Part shown: positions 1 through 10,098 of the stretch, piece by piece
Layout of the letters: every line of letters begins with the position of its first letter
How positions within the stretch are numbered: position 1 is the stretch's first letter
Source of the DNA: Spinactinospora alkalitolerans
GTDB lineage: Bacteria; Actinomycetota; Actinomycetes; Streptosporangiales; Streptosporangiaceae
Length of the DNA stretch: 64,000 bases
NCBI RefSeq assembly: GCF_013408795.1
Contig: NZ_JACCCC010000001.1
Coordinates: 5,146,001-5,210,000 of the forward strand
Direction of reading: 5' to 3'
The notes under the pieces: model-generated
Told to the model about the DNA's origin: nothing
Database searches by the model: none
Seen by the model: only the letters and a program-made list of their open reading frames with translations
Program-made: the position numbers and the translations under genes

Positions 1-200
1 AAGCCTCCCGGGGATCGCGACGGCGCTTGACGCTCCGCAGTCGGGCCTTGGCCGCCGCGTCGGCGGTCTCGACCACCGCGGACACCGGCTGCTACGGCCG
101 GATTCCGCGGTCGGCGGGCCTGGCCAAGCCGTCGTCACCGGCCGGCAGCACCCGTCCTCGGACGACCGGGCGCGGGTCGCGGAAGTCCCCGCGCGCCCTA

Positions 201-259
201 TTGACTTCCAAAGCCAAACAGACATAATCAAATAGAATCGGACAGAAAAACAGACATAA
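201..259 (+). promoter_or_regulatory. promoter and direct-repeat operator of deoR-fruK
   Basis: A TTGACT box at 201-206 and a CATAAT box at 223-228 (16-nt spacer) form a good sigma70-type promoter. The 12-mer AAACAGACATAA occurs twice, at 216-227 and 248-259, exactly 32 bp apart (about three helical turns), with another ACAGA between them at 242-246. DeoR-family repressors usually bind short repeated half-sites near their own promoter, so autoregulation by the next gene is likely. That assignment is inference; the repeats are seen directly. Confidence 0.6.
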
Positions 260-279
260 GAGTGGAGGTGAGTGCGATC

Positions 280-1041
280 GTGTACGCGCCGGAGCGGCAT
301 CGGGAGATCGTCTCCCGCGCCAGGGAACGCGGCCGGATCGAGGTGAGGAACCTGGCGGAGAGCCTGTCGGTCACCCCCGAGACCATCCGCCGGGACCTCA
401 CCGAGCTGGAGCGGCTGGGCATGCTGCGCCGCGTGCACGGCGGCGCCATCCCGGTCGAGCACAGGCTCGTCGGGCAGGCGGGGACCGACGGCGAGGCCGC
501 CCCCGGCGCGCAGGAGCAGCGCATCGCCAAGGCCGCGCTCGCCGAACTCCCCGATGGCGGATCGGTCATCCTCGGCGCCGACGCCGCAACGTCCCGCCTG
601 GCCGAACTGCTGCCGACCGACACCGCTCCGACCGTCGTCACCCGTTCCGTGCCGGTCGCCGCGCTCGTCGCGTCCCTGCCCAACGTCTCCCTGCACGTCC
701 TCGGCGGTCTGGTGCGCGGCCGGACCCCGGCGACGGGCGGCGAGTGGACCATCGGTGCGGCCGGCGGCGTCTTCGTCGACGCCGCGTTCATGGGCGCCGA
801 CGCCATCACCCCCGACCACGGCCTGAGCACATCCGACGCCGACGAGGCGCGGATCACGCGCGCGCTGATCGGTGCCGCGGCGCGCACCGTCGTCCTCGCC
901 GACCACAGCAGGTTCGGTCGTGCGGAACCCGTGCACGTGGCCCCGATCGACGCCGTCGACCTCGTCATCTCCGATTCCGGACTCGACTCCGGAACGGCCG
1001 GGGAGGTCGCGACCGCAGGACCGCGAATCGAGCTCGCATGA
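280..1041 (+). CDS. DeoR-family sugar-phosphate-responsive repressor (FruR-like)
   Basis: This is a 253-residue DeoR/GlpR regulator. An N-terminal winged helix-turn-helix lies at about residues 20-42 (ESLSVTPETIRRDL), followed by the conserved RRVHGGAIP segment and a C-terminal sugar-phosphate sensor domain. I start at GTG 280 because GGAGG lies at 264-268 and the resulting N-terminus (MYAPERHREI) matches the second copy at 2230-2991 in phase and length. A GTG at 262 overlaps the Shine-Dalgarno and is unlikely. Its stop overlaps the start of the downstream 1-phosphofructokinase (ATGA), so the two are translationally coupled. It probably represses fructose use and is relieved by a fructose phosphate. 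That is the family role, not shown here. Confidence 0.9.
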   Translation: MYAPERHREIVSRARERGRIEVRNLAESLSVTPETIRRDLTELERLGMLRRVHGGAIPVEHRLVGQAGTDGEAAPGAQEQRIAKAALAELPDGGSVILGADAATSRLAELLPTDTAPTVVTRSVPVAALVASLPNVSLHVLGGLVRGRTPATGGEWTIGAAGGVFVDAAFMGADAITPDHGLSTSDADEARITRALIGAAARTVVLADHSRFGRAEPVHVAPIDAVDLVISDSGLDSGTAGEVATAGPRIELA

Positions 1042-1979
1042 TCCTCACCGTCACGCCGAACCCCAGCGTCGACCGCACCCTTGAGATCGCCTCGCTCGTC
1101 CGCGGAGACGTGCTGCGCGTCCACACCGCCCGGGCCGAGGCCGGCGGCAAGGGCGTCAACGTCTCGCGCGCGCTGCGCAGGAACGGTTCGCCGACCACCG
1201 CGGTGCTCCCGATCGGCGGCGCAGAGGGCGCCGAGCTCACCGCGCTGCTCGGCGACCTCCCCTTCGTGAGCGTGCCGATCGGCGACGAGACCCGCAGCAA
1301 CATCACCGTCACCGAGTCCGACGGGACCACGACCAAGCTCAACGCCGCCGGGCCGGCGCTCTCGGCCGCCGAGACCGACGAACTGCTGGGCGCGCTCGGC
1401 ACCGAACTCGCGCGCGGCCCGCGCTGGCTCGCGGCCGGCGGCAGCCTGCCCCTCGGCGTCCCCCCGGACCTCTACGTCCGGGTCGCCCGGCTCGCGGCCG
1501 AGCACGGCGTCCCCGTCGCGCTGGACACCTCGGGCGTCCCACTGGAGGTCGCGGCCCTCACGGGGGCGTTCGCGCTGCTCAAGCCGAACCAGGAGGAGCT
1601 GGCCGCGCTGCTCGGCAGGGAACTGCCGACCGTCGGCGAGGTCGTCTCCGCCGCACGGGAGGTCCTGAGCTGGGGGAACCGGGTGGTGCTGGTGACGCTG
1701 GGCGGCCACGGGGCGCTGCTCGTCGAGCGGGGCCGCACCTGGTGGGCGCGCGGCCCGGAGGTCGCTCCCCGCAGCACCGTGGGCGCCGGCGACTGCGCGC
1801 TCGCCGGATACCTGTCCACCGACGCGCTGTCCGGTGAGCGGCTGCGCCGCGCCGTGGCGTGGGGAACGGCCGCGGTCTCGCTGCCCGGCACCACCGTTCC
1901 CGGAACCGGCGACATCGCCCCGGAGGCCGTCACGGTCGTCGCCGAGCCCGATCCGCACTGGGTGGTGAAGGAGCTGTGA
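1038..1979 (+). CDS. fruK: 1-phosphofructokinase (PfkB family)
   Basis: A 313-residue PfkB-family sugar kinase, predicted to phosphorylate fructose-1-phosphate to fructose-1,6-bisphosphate in the cytosol. The N-terminus NPSVDRT, the substrate loop GGKGVNVSRAL (about residues 36-46) and the anion-hole signature GAGDC with the catalytic Asp near residue 252 are all present. Length is normal for FruK. It overlaps the deoR stop by 4 nt. In most actinomycetes this pair is followed by the fructose PTS permease fruA; here the operon ends and an inverted deoR paralogue follows. Tagatose-6-phosphate kinase is an alternative for this family, but the FruR-FruK order favours FruK. Confidence 0.88.
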   Translation: MILTVTPNPSVDRTLEIASLVRGDVLRVHTARAEAGGKGVNVSRALRRNGSPTTAVLPIGGAEGAELTALLGDLPFVSVPIGDETRSNITVTESDGTTTKLNAAGPALSAAETDELLGALGTELARGPRWLAAGGSLPLGVPPDLYVRVARLAAEHGVPVALDTSGVPLEVAALTGAFALLKPNQEELAALLGRELPTVGEVVSAAREVLSWGNRVVLVTLGGHGALLVERGRTWWARGPEVAPRSTVGAGDCALAGYLSTDALSGERLRRAVAWGTAAVSLPGTTVPGTGDIAPEAVTVVAEPDPHWVVKEL

Positions 1980-2021
1980 CCCCCGAACCCCGCGGCCCCG
2001 CCTCCTGACCCGCTCCCCCAC

Positions 2022-2039
2022 CGGCCGGTCCGCCGGCCG
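2022..2039. terminator. hairpin after fruK
   Basis: CGGCCGG-TCCG-CCGGCCG forms a perfect 7-bp stem with a 4-nt loop, 43 nt after the fruK stop and between two convergent genes. It has no T-tract, as is usual for actinobacterial terminators. Confidence 0.4.
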
Positions 2040-2229
2040 CACCGGGACGTTTCCTCGGCCCCCGGGGGCCACCCCGTCCCCACCTCAGATCGTCGACGGG
2101 AGTCGGGAGGCTGTGGTCGCGGTTCTTTCGTGCACCGCCGCACGGCACGGGAAGGCCGCCGTCAGCGCTCGCGCCCGACAACGGCCCCACCGGGCCACCG
2201 GTGGTCCGGCAGGGCCTGGAGCAACACGT

Positions 2230-2991
2230 CTAGGCCATGACGACCCGGGGGCCGAGCGCCGAGAGCTCGTCGCCGAGGCCGGCCGCGAGTCCGGTGTCGG
2301 TGATGATGCAGTCGACGTCGTCGACGGTGGCGAACCGGGTGAAGTGGTCGTTGCCGACCTTGGTGTGGTCGGCCAGCAGCACGGCGCGCCGAGCGGAACG
2401 GATCATCGCCCGCTTGACCATGGCCTCGGCCGTGTCCGGCGTGGTGAGCCCGCGTTCCGCGGAGACGCCGTTCGTCGCCATGAAAGCCACGTCCACGAAC
2501 GTCTCCTCCAGCGCCTGGAGCGCCCAGCCGTCCACGGTGGCCTGGGTGCGGGTGCGCAGCCGGCCGCCCAACAGCATCAGGTTGATGTTGGTGCGGGGGG
2601 TGAGCGTCAGGGCGATGGAGACCGAGTTGGTGACGACCGTGAGCTCGCGGTCGGTCGGGAGCTGCTCGGCGAGCCGCCCGGTGGTGGAACCGGCGTCCAG
2701 CAGGATCGCCCCTTCATCGGGCAGTTCGGCCAGGGCGGCCTTGGCGATCCGCTCCTTCTCCTCGGTCATCACGGAGTCCCGCACGGTCAGGGTCGGCTCG
2801 AAACCCAGTCGTTCGACCGGGATCGCGCCGCCGTGCACCCGGCGCAGGACGCCGTGGCGTTCCAGAGCGGTGAGGTCGCGCCGGATCGTCTCGTAGGTCA
2901 CTTCGAACTCCGAGGCGAGCTGGGCGACGTCCACACGTCCCTCCCGGCGGGCACGCTCGAGAATCAGCCGCTGGCGTTCTTCCGCGTACAT
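2230..2991 (-). CDS. DeoR-family transcriptional repressor, second copy
   Basis: 253 residues, the same length as and closely similar to the regulator at 280-1041: HTH with ETIRRDLTALERHG, then LRRVHGGAIPVE, then a sensor domain with LLDAGSTTGRLAEQLP and a DADHTK-like C-terminal segment. The ATG at 2991 is preceded by AGGTG at 8 nt. It is convergent with fruK and has its own promoter (see 3012-3055). Unlike the first copy it has no metabolic partner gene in the window. The ligand is unknown; a sugar phosphate is usual for the family. Tandem paralogues plus a nearby third fragment indicate local duplication. Confidence 0.88.
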   Translation of the reverse strand: MYAEERQRLILERARREGRVDVAQLASEFEVTYETIRRDLTALERHGVLRRVHGGAIPVERLGFEPTLTVRDSVMTEEKERIAKAALAELPDEGAILLDAGSTTGRLAEQLPTDRELTVVTNSVSIALTLTPRTNINLMLLGGRLRTRTQATVDGWALQALEETFVDVAFMATNGVSAERGLTTPDTAEAMVKRAMIRSARRAVLLADHTKVGNDHFTRFATVDDVDCIITDTGLAAGLGDELSALGPRVVMA

Positions 2992-3011
2992 GTGGAATCA
3001 CCTGTTTTTCA

Positions 3012-3055
3012 ATGTTGGTTTAGTTGATGTTAATGGTGTGATGCGGTGCCCACAA
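3012..3055 (-). promoter_or_regulatory. promoter of the second deoR gene
   Basis: Read on the minus strand: TTGTGG (3050-3055), a 17-nt spacer, then TAACAT (3027-3032). AACAT repeats at 3012-3016 and 3027-3031, 15 bp apart, in an otherwise unusually A/C-rich stretch, which could be an operator. Not similar enough to the repeats at 216-259 to claim a shared site. Confidence 0.4.
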
Positions 3056-3231
3056 GGCCCGCATCGACGTGCCTCTTGGGTTTGCGCGGCCTTCCTGCGC
3101 TCCCGTACCTGCAGGAAGGGCCGTCGGCGTGTGGCTTCCGGTGGGCGGCGCGGCGCGCGCACGGCACGGGGCCACGGTCCCAGTCTCCCCGTGGCCCCGG
3201 CGAAATCGGAACGCGGAACCAGGCCGCGGCG

Positions 3232-3399
3232 TCAGACCATGAGCACGCACGGCCCGCGTCCTCGGATTCCCATGGCGAGCTCGGGGGACGAGGCGGAGTC
3301 GGTGATGAGGCGGCCGATGCCATCGAGCCCGGCGAACCGGGTGAAATAGTCGTCGCCGGGAAACCGGACAGAATCCGTCAGATGAATGCGGTACACCGC
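3232..3399 (-). pseudogene. decayed C-terminus of a third DeoR-family regulator
   Basis: The last 55 codons of the minus-strand reading frame ending at 3232 resemble the last ~52 residues of the DeoR protein at 2230-2991. GDDYFTRFAGLDGIGRLITD aligns with GNDHFTRFATVDDVDCIITD, and the ends GPCVLMV and GPRVVMA match. At DNA level the stretch GGCGAACCGGGTGAA is identical. No helix-turn-helix or sensor core is found upstream in any frame, so only a remnant survives. It lies in the same orientation as the intact second copy and about 240 bp upstream of it. Confidence 0.65.
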
Positions 3400-3773
3400 T
3401 CTACCGGCACAGAACAGGGCCGGACGCGAAAAAGCCAACGATTCGGAGCCTGATTCGAAAAAGTGCCATGGTCGGAGGATTCCATCACCGGCCGTTTCCT
3501 CCCGCTCCTCCCGCCGACCGCCCGCCGACTCCCGGATCCCGGCCCTCTCCGGTCCGGCCGACGGCGGCACGGCCTGCACGGCCGTCCGAATTCCGACGGC
3601 CCGCACCAATCACCCCCTTACCTATCGTCCATTCACGGATTCAACTGCGCTCCATGCCTTGCCTTGAGGTGAGAAAACCCTGCACAGTAGGACGACGCTC
3701 GCGTAACCCCACCGAACACCGCGGGAGTGGAGCGCCCGGGTAAGGGCACTCGCCCCGCGGAGGAATGGCCGAC
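3400..3773. other. intergenic, no gene seen
   Basis: Short open frames exist on both strands but none has a convincing start, codon pattern or recognisable product. Composition is less GC-rich than in neighbouring genes. It must hold the promoter for the acyl-CoA-ligase-like gene; I could not pick a clear -10/-35 pair. Confidence 0.5.
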
Positions 3774-5366
3774 ATGCGACAGAAAAGCGAAAATCCCCCT
3801 CCGCCGGAACCGCGGTTCACAGGACTCGGAGACCTGCCCTACCAGGGCCGCGACGCCGTGCGACACGACGGAGGGTTCGCGCACAAGGTCGGCGGCCAGT
3901 GGAGGCACCTCACCGCGACCGAGTTCATGCGCGACGTCACCTCGGTCGCCAAAGGGCTCGTCGCCGCGGGCGTCTCCGCCGGCGACCGCGTGGTCCTCGC
4001 ATGCGGCACGCGCTACGAGTGGGCGCTGATCGCCTTCGCGGTGTGGGCCGCCCGCGGCGTCCTCGTCCCCGTCCACCCCTCATGCCCGGTCGCGCGGCTG
4101 CAGCACCTCCTGCGCGATTCGCTGCCCGCCGCCGTGATCGTGGAGAACGAGCGGCACGCGCGCGCCGTCGCCGGGATCCGGCACGAATTCCCCGGCCTGG
4201 CCCGCATATGGCGCCTCGACGACTCCCTCGGCACCGATCCGGACAGCGGCCTGAACACGGGGCTCAAGACGATCATGACGGCCGGGGCCTACATGGACCC
4301 GTCCGCCATCCTCCTCCGCCGGCAGGAGACCAAGCGCGACGACATCGCCGTGATAGCCCACCCCGCCACCACGGAGCGGGGCTCTCCCTGCGCGGCCCTC
4401 ACCCACGGCAACCTGCTCGCCTGCGCCGAGAACCTGATCGGGCGGGCGCAGCCGCTGCTCGACGCCGTCCCCGCGGGCGAGGCCGGCACGCTCATGCACC
4501 TGCCCCTGGCGGGGACGTTCGGCCAGAGCATGCTGATCGCCGGCGTCATGGCGCGCGTCCACATCGGATTCCCGCCCCGCGGCTCCTCACTGCTGCACGA
4601 GACCCGCGGATTCGCCCCCACGATCCTGCTCGCGCGGCCCTCCTTCCTTGAACGCGTCCACGGCATCGAGCACGCGATCGAGCACGAGAAGTCGAACATG
4701 CCCGGCTGGGACAACCTCGGCGCCTTCAACTCCGCCACCGAACACGCCATCGAGATGAGCAAGGGCGGACGCCGCGGACTGTGGCGGCGCGTCTCGCACG
4801 CGATGCACGGATGGCTCTACACCCGCATCCGCGACCACCTGGGCGGCCAGGTGAGGTTCATCGTGTGCTCCGGCGCGGTGCCCGAGCGCATGACCCATTT
4901 CTTCACCGGTGTGGGCATGCCCGTCCTCCAGGGGTTCGGGATCACCGAGACCGCCGGCCCGTTCACGCTGAACGTCGGCGGGGAGAGCCCCGCGGGGAGC
5001 ACGGGGCGGCCGATACCGGGGATGCAGGTGCGGATCTCCTCCCTCGGCGAGGTGGAGGTGCGGGGCGCGGCCGTGTTCCGCGGGTACTGGAGCTCCCCCG
5101 AATCCGCCCGCACGGCCTTCCGCGAGGGCTGGCTGGCCACGGGCGTGTCCGGCCGGTTCGTCTCCGACGGCTCCCTGGTCGTCGAGCACGGACCCCGGCG
5201 ACGGGCGCACACCGTCGCCGCTCCCTCCGGCACGGCTCCGGCCCTGCCGCCCCCGGACGACTGGAGGGCCGACAGCCGCCGCGCCAGGCACGCCCGCCCC
5301 GCATCGGCGCCGCCGGAGGAGCCCCGGCCGCCGCTGCCCCGATCAGGCGGCCTCCCCAGGAGATGA
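3774..5366 (+). CDS. degenerate, truncated long-chain acyl-CoA ligase-like protein
   Basis: About 530 residues of the ANL (AMP-binding) superfamily, closest in layout to long-chain fatty-acyl-CoA synthetases. The segment LTHGNL and the A5-type motif GFGITETAG (about residue 390) are intact. The P-loop that should read roughly SGTTGxPKG is replaced around residues 196-210 by PATTERGSPCAAL, losing the glycines and the Lys. The TGD motif is TGVSG (about 456), and the mobile C-terminal domain with its catalytic Lys is absent, replaced by a Pro/Arg-rich tail. Normal relatives are near 600 residues. It may be a pseudo-enzyme or a decaying gene, although the frame is intact. I prefer ATG 3774 because GGAGG ends 9 nt before it; ATG 3765 abuts the Shine-Dalgarno. 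Confidence 0.75.
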   Translation: MRQKSENPPPPEPRFTGLGDLPYQGRDAVRHDGGFAHKVGGQWRHLTATEFMRDVTSVAKGLVAAGVSAGDRVVLACGTRYEWALIAFAVWAARGVLVPVHPSCPVARLQHLLRDSLPAAVIVENERHARAVAGIRHEFPGLARIWRLDDSLGTDPDSGLNTGLKTIMTAGAYMDPSAILLRRQETKRDDIAVIAHPATTERGSPCAALTHGNLLACAENLIGRAQPLLDAVPAGEAGTLMHLPLAGTFGQSMLIAGVMARVHIGFPPRGSSLLHETRGFAPTILLARPSFLERVHGIEHAIEHEKSNMPGWDNLGAFNSATEHAIEMSKGGRRGLWRRVSHAMHGWLYTRIRDHLGGQVRFIVCSGAVPERMTHFFTGVGMPVLQGFGITETAGPFTLNVGGESPAGSTGRPIPGMQVRISSLGEVEVRGAAVFRGYWSSPESARTAFREGWLATGVSGRFVSDGSLVVEHGPRRRAHTVAAPSGTAPALPPPDDWRADSRRARHARPASAPPEEPRPPLPRSGGLPRR

Positions 5367-5389
5367 CCGACCGGTGTCCGGGCGCGGAC

Positions 5390-5407
5390 CCGGTTGCGCG
5401 GAACCGG
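5390..5407. terminator. bidirectional hairpin between convergent genes
   Basis: CCGGTT-gcgcgg-AACCGG, a 6-bp perfect stem, sits in the 57-bp gap between two convergent stops. Confidence 0.4.
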
Positions 5408-5423
5408 CACCGTCCCGTCGGCC

Positions 5424-6557
5424 TCACCCGCCCGGATAGCGCCGGGTCCACCGCGAGGGCGGCCCGTAGTCGTCGTGCAGCCGGTTCCCCTCGGTGAACT
5501 CCCACACGAAGTCGTCGGCGAGCTGGCCGATGGTGCCGCGGCCCTCCACCTCGAAGGTCAGCTCCGGAGGCAGCGCCGTCTCGCCGTGCAGCGCGCCGAG
5601 GACGTTGCCGCAGACCGCACCGGTGGAGTCGCTGTCACCGGAGTGCGTGACGGCGAGTGCCAGCGCGTCGGTGAACTCCTCGGGCTCCGGGTGCACCAGA
5701 GCCGCGTAGACCGCGATCGCCAGCGCCTCCTCCGCGATCCAGCCGCCGCCGAGCCCCTCCACCGTCTCAGCGGACACCGGCTCGGTCGCGGCGGCCCGCA
5801 GGGCCTGGTCGAGTGCCGCGTCCGTCTCCTCGTGGGACTCGTGCCCGCGCAGCTCCACCATTGCCGCGTCCAGAGCGGTCCGCAGGTCGTCCCCCGCCAC
5901 CAGGCGGTGGATGAGCAGCGCGAGCGCGCCGGAGGCGAGCCGCCCCGTGGGGTGCCCATGGGTGAGTCCCGCGGCCTGGGCCGCGATGGTGAAGATGTAG
6001 GCGTCGCCGGGAGCGCCCTCCGGGGGCAGCAGTCCGAACGGCGCGCTGCGCATGACGCCGCCGCACCCCTTCGAGTCGTTCTCCGCCGCCGTGCCGTAGG
6101 GCCGGTCCGGGGTCCCGGCGCCGCGCCCCAGCGCGTTGAGGCAGGTGTCGCCGGGCGCGCGCCGGGCGTAGAGCCAGCGCTCCTCCCGCAGCCAGCCGTC
6201 GGGGTGGCCGGAGGGTTCCTGCAGCGTCTGGGTCTCGAACCAGCGCAGGTAGGCGTGGTGGACCACGCCCAGCGGGTTGAAGCCCAACCCGCGGTCCTGA
6301 CGGACACCGGCCCGGATCAGCCCTTCGACGCTGAAGAGCGTCATCTGGGTGTCGTCGGTGACCAGACCGTGGCGCGGCGAACCGTCGGCGTAGTCGGCGA
6401 CGTACTCCCGCACGCCGGCCGGTCCGTGCTCGGCGCGGATACCGTCGAGCGTCATGAACTCCACCGGCGCGCCGAGGGCGTCACCGACGGCACCGCCGAA
6501 CAGGCAGCCCCGCACCCGCGACCGGTAGTCCTCCAGCCCCGACCTGCTCCGGGTCAT
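5424..6557 (-). CDS. ADP-ribosylglycohydrolase family protein (DraG-like)
   Basis: 377 residues. The N-terminal GCLFGGAVGDALGAP and TDDTQMT (about residues 67-73), with the C-terminal GDSDSTGAVCGNVLGA (about 304-320), form the paired acidic di-metal site of the DraG/ARH fold, which removes ADP-ribose from proteins, nucleic acids or small molecules. All metal-binding positions I can recognise are present, so it should be active. ATG 6557 is favoured because GGGGAG lies 7 nt upstream; an in-frame GTG at 6563 is too close to it. No ADP-ribosyltransferase partner is visible next to it, so the substrate is unknown. Confidence 0.87.
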   Translation of the reverse strand: MTRSRSGLEDYRSRVRGCLFGGAVGDALGAPVEFMTLDGIRAEHGPAGVREYVADYADGSPRHGLVTDDTQMTLFSVEGLIRAGVRQDRGLGFNPLGVVHHAYLRWFETQTLQEPSGHPDGWLREERWLYARRAPGDTCLNALGRGAGTPDRPYGTAAENDSKGCGGVMRSAPFGLLPPEGAPGDAYIFTIAAQAAGLTHGHPTGRLASGALALLIHRLVAGDDLRTALDAAMVELRGHESHEETDAALDQALRAAATEPVSAETVEGLGGGWIAEEALAIAVYAALVHPEPEEFTDALALAVTHSGDSDSTGAVCGNVLGALHGETALPPELTFEVEGRGTIGQLADDFVWEFTEGNRLHDDYGPPSRWTRRYPGG

Positions 6558-7038
6558 CGGCACGCTCCCCTTTACCGTCGTCTCCGGAGATCTTCGCAGA
6601 GACGCACCCGATGCGGCAGGGGCCTACCGCGACGCAACGGCGACCGGGGCCGCACAGCGGTCGGCGGCCGACGGTTCACCGGAGACCCGGGCCACGCGAC
6701 TTCTGCAGACCTCGGCAGTGTGCCGAGCACGGGCCCATGAGGGGGCCCAGGGCGCGTCTTTCACGGATGCCGAGCATGTGCGCCCGCCCTCGCAGCCCCC
6801 TTCGCACGGGAGGCGCTCCGGTCCCCTGCTTCCGGCGGTCCGCGCTCCGCGATCGCCTGGGGCGCAGGAGGTTTCACGTTCGCCGATGTGGTGTGGAGGC
6901 CGCTCGCGGCGATACACTCGACGTAGTCGTCACCTCTCGTCGCGTCCGCATCACCGTGAGCGACGATCGCATCGAGAGCGTGTCCCCGCGTGCCCTCACG
7001 CGTTCCCCGACCTCCCCTCCGGGTACGAGAGAGCCTCA
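6558..7038. other. intergenic, 481 bp, no gene seen
   Basis: Open frames here have poor starts and Arg/Pro/Ser-rich translations typical of non-coding high-GC DNA. A TACACT box at 6913-6918 could be a -10 element for the small downstream gene, but I see no clear -35. Confidence 0.4.
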
Positions 7039-7323
7039 GTGAACCACCTTTCCCGCGCCACCGTTCTGCTGCCCCTGCCTCCTCTGTCCCGGACCGGCCA
7101 CCGGTTGATGGTGCGCGAGCACGGCAGGATCGCCTTCTCCTCCCTGGCCGCCGAGGTCACGCACTGGCTTCGCGGCCACGGCATGATCACGGTGCTGTGC
7201 GGGCGCGAGCCCTGCCGCCGGCTGCTGGACACCGCGGCCTGGGTCGCCGGCGAGCGGCTGATGTGCTCCGTCCGCTCCCGCTGCCACGGGGCCAACGTGA
7301 CCATCTGGTTGGAGGACCGCTGA
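7039..7323 (+). CDS. small hypothetical protein
   Basis: A 94-residue protein from GTG 7039, not recognised. The C-terminal two thirds look genuinely coding: HGRIAFSSLAAEVTHWLRGH, then Cys-containing stretches (TVLCGREPCRRLL, LMCSVRSRCHG) and a final VTIWLEDR. The frame is open much further upstream but the upstream translation is low-complexity, so I do not extend it. Only a weak GAGAGAG precedes the start. It is convergent with the esterase gene 35 bp away. Confidence 0.5.
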   Translation: MNHLSRATVLLPLPPLSRTGHRLMVREHGRIAFSSLAAEVTHWLRGHGMITVLCGREPCRRLLDTAAWVAGERLMCSVRSRCHGANVTIWLEDR

Positions 7324-7358
7324 TCCGGTGCCGACCCGGCGCCGCGCGACCGGCCGGA

Positions 7359-9059
<1,701 letters not shown>

Positions 9060-9065
9060 TCACCC

Positions 9066-9953
9066 ATGGCGTCACCGTCCCCCGCGACCGTCTCCCCCGA
9101 ACTGGCCCGCACCACCTGGCGGGCGGTCGAACCGCTGCACGTGTCCGTCTACTTCTCCCCCGAGGCGCCCGCCGAGTACGCGGCCATCGGCCTGGAGCCG
9201 ACGGTCATGGGCTACTTCGCCTCGCGCTCGGCCGCCTTCGGCGCCGTCGGCGCCGAGACCGTCGTCGCCACCTTCTTCAACTTCAACCCCGACGTGGTCC
9301 GCTCGGTGATCCCCAAGGCATGGGAGGCCGCGGCGCCCGAGGCGGTCCTGGCCGCGCGGCTGCGCGCCGCGGGCGAGGGGCTGCGCCGGATCATCGGCGC
9401 CCCCGTGCTGGAGTCCGAGGCCGTCGGAGAGGCGGCCGAACTGGCGCGCACCGCCGCGCTGGAGGCGGCCCGGCACCCCTACGGCCGTCCGCTGTTCGCC
9501 GCGCACGCCGGGCTGGAGTGGCCCAAGGAGCCGCACCTGGTGCTCTGGCACGCCCAGAGCCTGCTGCGGGAGTTCCGCGGTGACGGCCACGTCGCCGCCC
9601 TGGTCACCGCCGGGCTGGACCCGGTCGAGGCCCTGGTCACCCACGCCGCGACCGGCCAGGCCAGCGTCAAGGGGCTGCGCAGGAGCCGCGGCTGGAGCCG
9701 GGAGGTGTGGGACGCGGCGGTCGGGCGCCTGCGCGAGCGCGGCCTGGTGGCCGTCGGCGAGGACGAGACCGTCTCCCTCACCGAGGACGGGCGGCGGCTG
9801 CGCCGGGAGATCGAGGACCGCACCGACGCGCTGGCCCTGCCCGCCTACGCCGCGATCGGCGCCGAGGGCTGCGAGCGCCTGACCGACCTCGCCGCCCCGC
9901 TCGCCCAGGCCGTCAACGACGCCGGAATCCTGCCGGGTACCCGTCGGGCCTGA
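9066..9953 (+). CDS. SCO6745/SalK-family helix-turn-helix protein
   Basis: A 295-residue protein of the actinobacterial SCO6745/SalK family. It has the N-terminal RTTWRAVEPLHVSVYFSPEAPAEYAAIGL and the FASRSAAFG segment typical of the group, and a winged-helix-like C-terminal region (SREVWDAAVGRLRERGLVAVGEDETVSLTEDG, about residues 215-247). The biochemical role is unknown; it could bind DNA or act as a structural helical protein. Start ATG 9066 is preceded by GGAG at 6 nt; GTG 9054 lies inside that Shine-Dalgarno. Two operator-like palindromes lie in the shared upstream region with the divergent esterase. Confidence 0.75.
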   Translation: MASPSPATVSPELARTTWRAVEPLHVSVYFSPEAPAEYAAIGLEPTVMGYFASRSAAFGAVGAETVVATFFNFNPDVVRSVIPKAWEAAAPEAVLAARLRAAGEGLRRIIGAPVLESEAVGEAAELARTAALEAARHPYGRPLFAAHAGLEWPKEPHLVLWHAQSLLREFRGDGHVAALVTAGLDPVEALVTHAATGQASVKGLRRSRGWSREVWDAAVGRLRERGLVAVGEDETVSLTEDGRRLRREIEDRTDALALPAYAAIGAEGCERLTDLAAPLAQAVNDAGILPGTRRA

Positions 9954-10098
9954 ACCCCGGCCCATCCTCGTCCCCGGGGCGGAGGCGGCGCGGTCACGCG
10001 GATCCCTCGCGCGGTCGGGTCCGCCTCGGGTCCGGTGGGCGTCCTCGACCGGGCAAGCTGGTCCCGGAATCCGTTTCACCGACGGGAGGGAATCGGGC

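Noticed and set aside
228-2072. 614-codon minus-strand open frame antisense to deoR-fruK
   Set aside because: It overlaps two genes with clear family motifs; its translation is Arg/Gly-rich without any motif, as expected of antisense frames in high-GC DNA.
5365-5380. ACCGACCGGTGT resembling the TetR-type operator
   Set aside because: Only half of the palindrome matches, and it lies at a convergent gene end where an operator is unlikely.
6611-7042. 143-codon plus-strand frame upstream of the small orphan protein
   Set aside because: Arg/Pro-rich translation without a credible start; it overlaps the real start of the next gene.
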